Source of the DNA: Pseudomonadota bacterium
GTDB taxonomy: Bacteria; Pseudomonadota; Gammaproteobacteria; Burkholderiales; Rhodocyclaceae
Assembly (NCBI GenBank): GCA_018241695.1
Contig: JAFEDH010000020.1
Location: forward strand, 1 to 64,000
DNA: 64,000 nucleotides
Direction: 5' to 3'
Of the stretch, positions 58,347-64,000 are shown in pieces (the stretch's first letter is position 1; each line of letters opens with the position of its first letter). The position numbers were made by a program, and so were the translations under genes. The notes below the pieces were generated by a model, which saw only the letters and a program-made list of their open reading frames with translations, did not search any database and was not told the origin of the DNA.

Positions 58347-58997
58347 ATGCCCATCACCTCGGTCACCCTCGATCTGGATGGCACCCTGCTCGACACGGTG
58401 CCGGATCTGGCCGGGGCCGCCAACGCCATGCTGCTGGAACTGGGTCTGCCTCCACGCAGCGAGGAAGAGGTGCGGCGCTTCGTCGGCCGTGGCATTGGCA
58501 AACTGGTGGAGCGCTGCATCGGCGATGCGGCCGTGGATCACGCCCAGGCCCTTGCCGTGTTCCGCCGCCATTACGCCCGCTGCAACGGCCACGGTGCCCA
58601 GCCCTATCCCGGCGTGCGGGAAGGGCTGGAATGTTTCAGGGCGCGCGGTCTGCCGATGGGCGTGATCACCAACAAGTCCGCCGAATTCACCGGCCCCCTG
58701 CTGGCCGCCACGGGGCTCGCGCCTTATTTCCGCTTCGCCCTCTCGGGAGACAGCCTGCCGGAAAAGAAGCCCCATCCGCGCCCGCTGCTGGAGGCGTGTG
58801 CGCGCCTGAACAGTACCCCGCCGGGGAATCTCCATATCGGCGATTCCCGCCACGATGCCGCAGCCGCCCGGGCCGCCGGGTGCCCGGTATTCCTGGTGCC
58901 CTACGGTTACAACGAAGGCCAGGACGTGCGCGGCCTGGACTGCGATGCTATAGTGGCCACACTCATGGATGCGGCAGCCCGCATCGAGTCCCTCTGA
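58347..58997 (+). CDS. gph: Phosphoglycolate phosphatase
   Basis: A HAD-family phosphatase that removes 2-phosphoglycolate formed by RuBisCO oxygenation or DNA repair. The 216-residue protein has the nucleophile motif LDLDGTLLDTVPD, motif II in GVITNKS, motif III Lys in LPEKKPHPRPL and motif IV HIGDSRHDAAAARAAGC. It starts four bases after the rpe stop, in the rpe-gph-trp arrangement. A small CCCGA/TCGGG stem followed by a few T lies just downstream (59007-59020) and could be a weak terminator. Confidence 0.94.
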   Translation: MPITSVTLDLDGTLLDTVPDLAGAANAMLLELGLPPRSEEEVRRFVGRGIGKLVERCIGDAAVDHAQALAVFRRHYARCNGHGAQPYPGVREGLECFRARGLPMGVITNKSAEFTGPLLAATGLAPYFRFALSGDSLPEKKPHPRPLLEACARLNSTPPGNLHIGDSRHDAAAARAAGCPVFLVPYGYNEGQDVRGLDCDAIVATLMDAAARIESL

Positions 58998-59063
58998 ATG
59001 CCCGGCCCCGAAGATTCGGGTCCGATTTTCACCACAAAGATCCGAAAAGTGCTCCACACCACT

Positions 59064-59132
59064 GTGCTCGCGACGAAAAAACATGCCCTCGGGGCGGAGG
59101 CCTGGCCCTGGCGCCGCTGGCGCTGGCTGTAA
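59064..59132 (+). CDS. trpL: Candidate trp leader peptide with four Trp codons
   Basis: A 22-codon reading frame begins with GTG at 59064 (an earlier in-frame GTG at 59049 is possible) and ends with TAA at 59130. Its last nine residues read WPWRRWRWL, so four of nine are Trp (codons at 59103, 59109, 59118, 59124). It lies 90 bases upstream of trpE in a region with no other gene. Trp codons are rare, so this density strongly suggests a leader peptide that senses charged tRNA-Trp. No obvious ribosome site precedes the GTG, which is the main weakness. Confidence 0.7.
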   Translation: MLATKKHALGAEAWPWRRWRWL

Positions 59133-59158
59133 TCCGCATCGGGCGCGCCATAGCGCCC
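59111..59158 (+). promoter_or_regulatory. Possible trp attenuator stem-loops
   Basis: Within and after the Trp-rich codons the RNA can form GCGCC-GCT-GGCGC (59111-59123) or a downstream stem GGGCGC-GCCATA-GCGCCC (59141-59158). Two overlapping options are what attenuation needs. The second stem is not followed by a T-run, so termination would have to be Rho-dependent or the control could be translational. Confidence 0.4.
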
Positions 59159-59222
59159 CTCCCGCACCCACGCAGGTGCCACGCACGTCGCCCTCGCAGT
59201 CCCCGTCTCATGTGGAGTCATC

Positions 59223-60704
59223 ATGAATCAATCCGAATTCCAGCGTCTGGCCGCCGAAGGCTACAACCGCATTCCGGTCACCCTGGAAACCTTTGCCGAC
59301 CTTGACACCCCCCTTTCGCTCTACCTGAAGCTGGCCAACAGGCCGAACAGCTATCTGCTGGAATCGGTCGTCGGTGGCGAGCGTTCCGGGCGCTATTCCT
59401 TCATCGGCCTGCCCGCCCGTACCGCCGTCCGCAGCAACGGCTTCGCCACCGAAGTGGTGACCGATGGCCAGGTAGTGGAGCGGCACGCGGGGAATCCGCT
59501 GGACTTTCTCGCGCAATACCAGTCCCGCTTCAAGGTGCATGTGCCCGCGCATTTCCCGCGCTTTTGCGGGGGCCTCGCCGGCTACTTCGGTTACGACGCG
59601 GTCCGCTACATCGAATCCCGGCTTTCCGCATTCGACAAGCCGGATGAAATCGGCATGCCCGACATTCTGCTGCTGCAAACCGAAGAAGTTGCCGTGGTGG
59701 ACAACCTGGCCGGGAAAATCTACCTGATCGTCTATGCCGATCCGTCACAACCCGATGCCTTCGCCCGGGCTAGGGAAAGATTGCGCTCATTGACCGCCGC
59801 ATTGCGCAGTCCCGTGAGCATGCCCGAGAGCCCGCCCGGCACCGCCACCGCGGTACAGCGCGATTTCAGGAAAGAGGATTATCTCGCCGCCGTGCTGCGC
59901 TCCAAGGAATACATCGCCGCGGGCGACATGATGCAGGTACAGATCGGCCAGCGACTGAAAAAGCCGTTTACCGATTCACCACTGACGCTCTATCGCGCCC
60001 TGCGCTCGCTCAACCCGTCGCCCTATATGTATTACTACGATTTCGGCGATTTCCATGTGGTCGGCGCATCGCCCGAAATTCTCGTGCGGCAGGAGAGCAC
60101 CCCGGAGGGCCCCAAGGTCACCATCCGCCCCCTGGCCGGCACCCGCCCGCGCGGGGCAACGCCGGAACAGGATCGCCAGAACGCCGAAGAACTGCTGGCC
60201 GACCCCAAGGAGCGCGCCGAACACGTGATGCTGATCGATCTGGCCCGCAACGACATCGGCCGCATTGCCCGCACCGGCAGCGTCAAGGTCACCGACCAGA
60301 TGGTCATCGAGCGCTACTCTCACGTCATGCATATCGTCTCGAATGTCGAAGGGCTGCTGAAACCAGGCCTGGACAATCTCGACGTCTTTCGCGCCACCTT
60401 CCCCGCCGGCACACTTACCGGAGCCCCCAAGGTGCGGGCGATGGAAATCATTGATGAACTCGAACCCGTCAAACGCGGTCTGTATGGCGGTGCCTGCGGA
60501 TATCTGAGCTTTTCCGGCCAGATGGATCTGGCCATCGCCATCCGCACCGGCATCGTCCGGAACGGAATGCTTTACGTACAGGCCGCAGCGGGTGTGGTGG
60601 CGGATTCGATTCCCGAAAGCGAATGGCAGGAAACCGAGAACAAGGCACGCGCACTGATCCGTGCGGCGGAACAGGTTCAGGCCGGCCTTGACCACTCGGA
60701 CTAA
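59223..60704 (+). CDS. trpE: Anthranilate synthase component I
   Basis: TrpE makes anthranilate from chorismate with glutamine-derived ammonia supplied by TrpG. The 493-residue protein has the feedback-inhibitor segment [19 protein letters not shown], then the chorismate-binding domain with [63 protein letters not shown] and [20 protein letters not shown]. The start has GGAG upstream. Its usual partner trpG should begin ten bases downstream but is interrupted. Confidence 0.98.
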   Translation: MNQSEFQRLAAEGYNRIPVTLETFADLDTPLSLYLKLANRPNSYLLESVVGGERSGRYSFIGLPARTAVRSNGFATEVVTDGQVVERHAGNPLDFLAQYQSRFKVHVPAHFPRFCGGLAGYFGYDAVRYIESRLSAFDKPDEIGMPDILLLQTEEVAVVDNLAGKIYLIVYADPSQPDAFARARERLRSLTAALRSPVSMPESPPGTATAVQRDFRKEDYLAAVLRSKEYIAAGDMMQVQIGQRLKKPFTDSPLTLYRALRSLNPSPYMYYYDFGDFHVVGASPEILVRQESTPEGPKVTIRPLAGTRPRGATPEQDRQNAEELLADPKERAEHVMLIDLARNDIGRIARTGSVKVTDQMVIERYSHVMHIVSNVEGLLKPGLDNLDVFRATFPAGTLTGAPKVRAMEIIDELEPVKRGLYGGACGYLSFSGQMDLAIAIRTGIVRNGMLYVQAAAGVVADSIPESEWQETENKARALIRAAEQVQAGLDHSD

Positions 60705-60714
60705 GGAGATCGCC

Positions 60715-60807
60715 ATGCTTCTGATGATCGAAAATCGGCATCGCAATCCGTCGGCATCCGCAGCTATCCGATACCCGGCGACAAACCAAGTATTCACGCG
60801 GTTCTAG
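60715..60807 (+). pseudogene. trpG: 5' fragment of trpG split by the inserted element
   Basis: After the trpE stop, an AAGGAG site leads to an ATG at 60715 encoding MLLMIEN. Intact anthranilate synthase component II proteins begin MLLMIDNYDSFTYN. The match ends after about six codons (ATGATCGA), then the sequence is unrelated and stops at TAG 60805. The remaining ~180 codons of trpG must lie beyond the element, outside this window, possibly with a new start restored by a repeated attachment site. As it stands here the trpE-trpG coupling is broken. Confidence 0.85.
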
Positions 60808-60827
60808 CATCCGGCAGCAATCGGCAT
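60733..60827 (+). repeat. Imperfect direct repeats at the element's left end
   Basis: AATCGGCAT occurs at 60733-60741 and again at 60819-60827, each followed within about 6 bases by similar CCGT..GGCATCCG-type sequence (CCGTCGGCATCCG and CCGTTGCCATCCG). Such spaced repeats beside an integrase gene are typical of integrase arm-binding sites. Confidence 0.5.
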
Positions 60828-60851
60828 AGTCCGTTGCCATCCGAGATAAAA

Positions 60852-60887
60852 GCGGGTATCGTGGCGGGTATCAAGTCCGATACCCGC
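60852..60887 (+). repeat. Triple GCGGGTATC repeat just before the integrase start
   Basis: GCGGGTATC occurs at 60852-60860 and 60864-60872, and its inverse GATACCCGC at 60879-60887. The last two form a perfect 9-bp stem with a 6-base loop, four bases upstream of the integrase ATG. This could be an autorepression operator, an integrase arm site, or an RNA hairpin hiding the ribosome site. Confidence 0.6.
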
Positions 60888-60891
60888 TACC

Positions 60892-62223
60892 ATGCCCCTT
60901 ACCGATAGCGAAATCCGCAACGCGAAGCCTGGCGAAAAGCCGATAAAGGATAAGACCGGCAAGGTGACCGGCCGCGAAACCGTGGATGGCCCTTACAAGC
61001 TGACTGACGGCGGCGGGCTTTATCTTGAAGTGCGAACGACTGGCGCGAAGCTGTGGCGCTACCGCTACCGCATCGCTGGCAAGGAAAACGTCTTTGCCGT
61101 TGGGGAGTATGTCCAAGCCCCAAGCGGCGAAACCAAAGAGCAAACCCAATCCCGGCGCAATGCGGGGATGCTGACACTTTCCGAGGCGCGGGCAAGGCGC
61201 GAAGAGTGCCGGGCGCTGGTGAAGCAAGGCATTCACCCGGCGCACTATCGGCAAGCGGCGCGGATGGAGCAATCCGCCAGAAACGCGAACACCTTTGAAG
61301 CTGTGGCGCGGGAATGGATTGCCAAGAAAAAGCCGGGGTGGACACCCTACTACCTGCGGCAAGTCGAGCGATTCCTAGAGGCGGACGTTTTCCCCTACGT
61401 CGGCAACCTGCCCATTCGCAACGTGACGGCGGCGCACCTGTTGGAAATCGTGCGGCGCGTGGAAGGGCGCGGCGCGGAAACCGTGGCCTTGCTGGTGCGG
61501 CAATGGGCATCGGCCATCTTCCGCTATGCCGTGGCAACCCTGCGAGCGGACATTGATCCAGCGGCGGCACTACGGGGCGCGATCCATCGGCCCAAGGTGG
61601 TGCATCGCAAGCCCATGACCCGCGACCAGATAGCCGGCTTCGTGAAGGCGCTTGATGCCTATGGCGGGTATCGGACTACGGTTATCGCCCTGCGCCTGAT
61701 GCTGCTGACCTTCGTTCGCACCGTGGAGCTGCGGGGGGCGCATTGGGCGGAAATCGACCTTGACCGGGCGGAATGGCGCATCCCTGCCGAGCGGATGAAG
61801 ATGCGGGAGCCGCACATTGTTCCCCTGTCCCGGCAAGCCGTGGAATTGCTGCGCGAACTGCATACCTATACCGGCGGGCGCGGGATGCTGTTCCCGAATT
61901 ACCGCAACCCGAAAACCTGCATGACAGCAACGACACTGAATCGGGCGCTGGAACGCATGGGCTTCAACGGCAAAGACAGCATCGGCTTTTCGGCGCATGG
62001 CTTCCGGGCGACGGCTTCAACCATCCTGAACGAAAACGGTTTTCGGCCTGACGTGATCGAGCGCCAGCTAGCCCATGCCGAGCGCAATAAGGTAAGGGCC
62101 AGCTACAACCAAGCCGAATACCTGGAAGAGCGGCGGGTCATGATGCAGCAATGGGCAGACCTGACCGACGAAATGGCAAAGGATGATGACAAGGTGATGC
62201 CGATCAAGAAAGCGGCGGCATGA
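60892..62223 (+). CDS. Tyrosine-type site-specific integrase (P4-like)
   Basis: A 443-residue integrase that catalyses insertion and excision of the element. The N-terminal DUF4102-like arm-binding domain contains PYKLTDGGGLYLEVRTTGAK and LWRYRYRI. The core-binding region has TFEAVAREWIAKKKPGWTPY. The catalytic domain shows Arg in LTFVRTVELRGAHW, HGFR (HGFRATAST), the second His in LAHAERN and the Tyr nucleophile probably in RASYNQAEY. P4-type integrases usually use tRNA genes, so use of trpG is notable. Its stop overlaps the following gene. Confidence 0.94.
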   Translation: MPLTDSEIRNAKPGEKPIKDKTGKVTGRETVDGPYKLTDGGGLYLEVRTTGAKLWRYRYRIAGKENVFAVGEYVQAPSGETKEQTQSRRNAGMLTLSEARARREECRALVKQGIHPAHYRQAARMEQSARNANTFEAVAREWIAKKKPGWTPYYLRQVERFLEADVFPYVGNLPIRNVTAAHLLEIVRRVEGRGAETVALLVRQWASAIFRYAVATLRADIDPAAALRGAIHRPKVVHRKPMTRDQIAGFVKALDAYGGYRTTVIALRLMLLTFVRTVELRGAHWAEIDLDRAEWRIPAERMKMREPHIVPLSRQAVELLRELHTYTGGRGMLFPNYRNPKTCMTATTLNRALERMGFNGKDSIGFSAHGFRATASTILNENGFRPDVIERQLAHAERNKVRASYNQAEYLEERRVMMQQWADLTDEMAKDDDKVMPIKKAAA

Positions 62224-62801
62224 CTCTACCCCCCTTCCCTGACATTAAGGAACAATCAGACTATGAGCTAGGCGGGCTACTGTTGGGCTATTTTATTGCC
62301 GCCCAAGCTGATGATCTTGGAATCCCACGGGATCAAATTCCAGACGAATTTGCGGAACGAGTGCGGGCGCACGTCTTAACGCTGGAAACGGCGACCGCGA
62401 AGAATGCGGCGGTTGAGAAGGCATTGCACAAAGCGGCAGGCGGCGACTTTGAAGCGGCGGGAAAGTTATTACGGGAACATATGATAGCTGGTGCAGTAGC
62501 CCTGAAATTTGTCCCAATCGGGGTAAAGTTTTCACAAGGGCGCAAACCCGGAACTGGCGGACCAATCCGAAAGGCCATCGCCAAACTGTTAGCCAAGAAT
62601 CCAGCGATGAAAAATCCCGATCTATGGGAAGCCATCAAGAAAAAACCGCCTAAAAGATGGAGTGCCGAAGAGCATCCATATTATGGCTTTGAGCCTGAAC
62701 TACGTGGGCCAAATCGAGAAACGGATCATATGAGCTATCGCCGTTTCTGCACTGTCTGCGGTGAGGAACGCAAGAAGGTAAAGGGGAAAATCACGAGTTA
62801 G
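62220..62801 (+). CDS. Hypothetical protein coupled to the integrase
   Basis: A 193-residue protein that I do not recognise. The start overlaps the integrase stop (ATGA). The N-terminal half is helical and acidic. The C-terminal half is basic (GRKPGTGGPIRKAIAKLLAK, then EAIKKKPPKRWS) and ends with a CxxC pair in FCTVCGEERKKVKGK, possibly half of a zinc site. A nucleic-acid-binding role linked to integration or element control is a reasonable guess only. Confidence 0.6.
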   Translation: MTLPPFPDIKEQSDYELGGLLLGYFIAAQADDLGIPRDQIPDEFAERVRAHVLTLETATAKNAAVEKALHKAAGGDFEAAGKLLREHMIAGAVALKFVPIGVKFSQGRKPGTGGPIRKAIAKLLAKNPAMKNPDLWEAIKKKPPKRWSAEEHPYYGFEPELRGPNRETDHMSYRRFCTVCGEERKKVKGKITS

Positions 62802-62876
62802 CGAACCCGTGAAAGTGGTTTTGCAGGATGCGCCTGTCGGCTGGAAACGGCCTTAACCGAACAGGAGCAAACCACA

Positions 62877-63089
62877 ATGAGCCAACTTCCCGAAACCGGC
62901 TTTCTTCGCTTGCCGCAAATCATTGGCGACCCCGACGCGGAACCGCCGATCCCCCCAATCATCCCTGTTAAAAAAACCTGCTGGTGGGATGGCGTGAAGT
63001 CCGGGCGCTTCCCCAAGCCGGTAAAACTTGGGCCGCGTGTTACCGCGTGGCGAGTCGAGGATATTCGCGCCCTGATTGCATCGGCATAA
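62877..63089 (+). CDS. AlpA-like small DNA-binding regulator
   Basis: A 70-residue protein with GFLRLPQIIGD, a Pro-rich insert (DAEPPIPPIIPVKKT), then the AlpA-type recognition segment WWDGVKSGRFPKPVKLGPRV and TAWRVEDIRALIA. AlpA-family proteins act as activators of excision or integrase genes in P4-type elements. The insert between the two helices is unusual for the family. AGGAG lies upstream of the start. Confidence 0.85.
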   Translation: MSQLPETGFLRLPQIIGDPDAEPPIPPIIPVKKTCWWDGVKSGRFPKPVKLGPRVTAWRVEDIRALIASA

Positions 63090-63099
63090 GGGGGCGGGC

Positions 63100-63285
63100 A
63101 TGACCACAAAAACGAAGGGCCGGAACGGTGGCGACCGCCCGACCCCAAAGACTTCTGATAGCCGAAATCATACCCCGATTCATTCCAGCATCAAAGCCGC
63201 AATCGTTCGCCTGGCCGTGTGGGGCTTGATCCCCGCGAGCTTCGCAACTTGGCTGATTCAACGCGGAGGGCTGAAAGATGCGTAA
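63100..63285 (+). CDS. Small basic hypothetical protein
   Basis: A 61-residue protein starting MTTKTKGRNGGDRPTPKT with a basic, Pro-rich N-terminus and a hydrophobic C-terminal helix (AAIVRLAVWGLIPASFATWL). Eleven bases separate it from the AlpA-like stop and its own stop overlaps the primase start. No family is recognised. Such small proteins next to primase are common in satellite-type elements. Confidence 0.55.
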   Translation: MTTKTKGRNGGDRPTPKTSDSRNHTPIHSSIKAAIVRLAVWGLIPASFATWLIQRGGLKDA

Positions 63286-64000
63286 TGATCTTGACCGCAT
63301 CCGCGAAGCCCTGCAATTCATTGATGCCAGCGACCGCGAGACATGGCTACGCATGGGCATGGCGATCAAGTCCGAACTTGCTGACACCGGCTTTGACCTG
63401 TGGGAAGCATGGAGCCTGCAAGCTGAATCGTTCAATGGCAAGGATGCGCGGGACGTGTGGAAGAGCATCCGGGCGGGCGGCAAGGTGACTATCGGGACGC
63501 TGTTCTATGAGGCCAAAGCGAACGGCTGGCGCGATGATGGAATGCACCAGAAACCGACCCCCGAAGAGCTTGCCGAGCGGCGGCGCATTGCAGCGGAACG
63601 AGCCGCGCAAGAGGAAGCCGAAATAGCCCGCGAACGTGCCGACACGGCGAAGAAAGCGGCGGCGATCCTGAAGGCGGCGACCGAAGCGAAAGCCGATCAT
63701 CCCTATCTTTCCCGCAAGCGGGTTTCCCCTGTGGCAACCCTGCGAGAGATTGACGCGGGCGCGGCGGCGGCGATCTTGGGCTATCACCCAAAGTCGAAAG
63801 ACGAACTGCTGACCGGGCGCTTGCTGGTGGTTCCAGTCAAGCAAGGCGACGGCATATCAACGCTGGAACTGATTGACGGCGACAAGCGCAAGGCGGCACT
63901 GGCCGGGCGCGGTAGCAAGGTGGGCGGGTATTGGGCAACCCAAAGGCTACCCGATGGCGACGGCGCGGGCCTGACCCTGCTGGTAGGTGAAGGGGTGGCG
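63278..64000 (+). CDS. PriCT-2/Toprim-type primase, N-terminal part (runs off the window)
   Basis: At least 241 codons are open to the window end. The first ~80 residues match a PriCT-2 domain (LDRIREALQFIDASDRETWL, MGMAIKSE, FDLWEAWSLQAESFNGKDAR, VWKSIRAGG, TIGTLFYEAKANGW). A charged Ala/Glu-rich coiled segment follows. Then comes a region (KADHPYLSRKRV, TGRLLVVPV, TLLVGEGVA) like the primase-helicase N-terminus with the start of a Toprim fold. It probably primes replication of the element. The ribosome site GGAGGG lies upstream and the start overlaps the previous stop. Confidence 0.82.
   Translation, partial: MRNDLDRIREALQFIDASDRETWLRMGMAIKSELADTGFDLWEAWSLQAESFNGKDARDVWKSIRAGGKVTIGTLFYEAKANGWRDDGMHQKPTPEELAERRRIAAERAAQEEAEIARERADTAKKAAAILKAATEAKADHPYLSRKRVSPVATLREIDAGAAAAILGYHPKSKDELLTGRLLVVPVKQGDGISTLELIDGDKRKAALAGRGSKVGGYWATQRLPDGDGAGLTLLVGEGVA

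Larger units (their letters stand above)
60731..64000. mobile_element. Integrative element, left end to window edge
   Basis: The element starts at about 60730, where trpG sequence ends, and runs past the end of the window. It carries an integrase right at its boundary, a hypothetical gene, an AlpA-like regulator, a small basic protein and a primase. Genes are packed and all on the plus strand. Codon and base use differ from the core genes, with more GAA/AAG/GGC-poor stretches. The right end and attachment repeat are not visible. Confidence 0.85.

Overview
The window is a GC-rich chromosomal segment with the gene order and protein families of a betaproteobacterium. The tRNA-Tyr/tRNA-Gly/tRNA-Thr/tuf cluster, pilMNOPQ-aroK-aroB, gltBD, mrcA beside cyaY, lptM-lysA, phaM, and rpe-gph-trpE all fit this. 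A RegB/RegA-like redox two-component pair, polyhydroxybutyrate-related genes, acyl-CoA catabolic genes and many redox proteins suggest a metabolically versatile Rhodocyclales or Sterolibacteriaceae-like organism. That placement is inference from gene content. No rRNA and no CRISPR array was seen, and no gene-free stretch exceeds about 300 bases.

Layout. 1-552: start of tuf and three tRNA genes on the minus strand, with a clear sigma70-type promoter. 0.6-6.8 kb: a membrane-linked methyltransferase, a hybrid sensor kinase that converges on a NarL-type regulator, PhaM, 3-hydroxyacyl-CoA dehydrogenase and a luciferase-like oxidoreductase. 6.8-24.3 kb: a long minus-strand run made of pilMNOPQ-aroK-aroB-dgt, then gltB-gltD, then glmU-glmS. 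It covers type IV pili, shikimate synthesis, nucleotide control, glutamate synthesis and amino-sugar synthesis. 24.4-33 kb: mrcA, cyaY, lptM-lysA and an RND efflux adaptor and pump. 33-40 kb: a copper chaperone, a RegB/RegA-like pair, a DUF1254/DUF1214-type secreted protein, an SDR, HMG-CoA lyase and an enoyl-CoA hydratase. 39.7-44.2 kb: a probable copper-handling cluster (Cys-rich four-helix protein, TonB receptor, sialidase-fold protein, thioredoxin-fold protein). 44.3-49.1 kb: peroxide defence (ahpC, ahpF, katA) and an ankyrin protein. 49.1-52.2 kb: an unusual 874-residue membrane ferredoxin/2Fe-2S/FAD fusion reductase with a cyclic-nucleotide-binding partner. 52.4-55.3 kb: a single-protein MmeI-like restriction-modification enzyme. 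55.5-60.7 kb: dienelactone hydrolase, SDR, apaG, rpe, gph, a Trp-rich leader peptide and trpE.

At about 60,730 the chromosome is interrupted. trpE is followed by a correct ribosome site and the first codons of trpG, but after about six codons the sequence becomes foreign. A tyrosine integrase, a hypothetical gene, an AlpA-like regulator, a small basic protein and a PriCT-2-type primase (cut by the window end) follow. An integrative element has therefore split the trpEG operon inside trpG.

The most notable observations are the trpG insertion, the trpL-like leader with four Trp codons, the fusion reductase with its cNMP-binding partner, the TonB/sialidase/thioredoxin copper-like cluster, and the promoter-then-hairpin leader of gltB.
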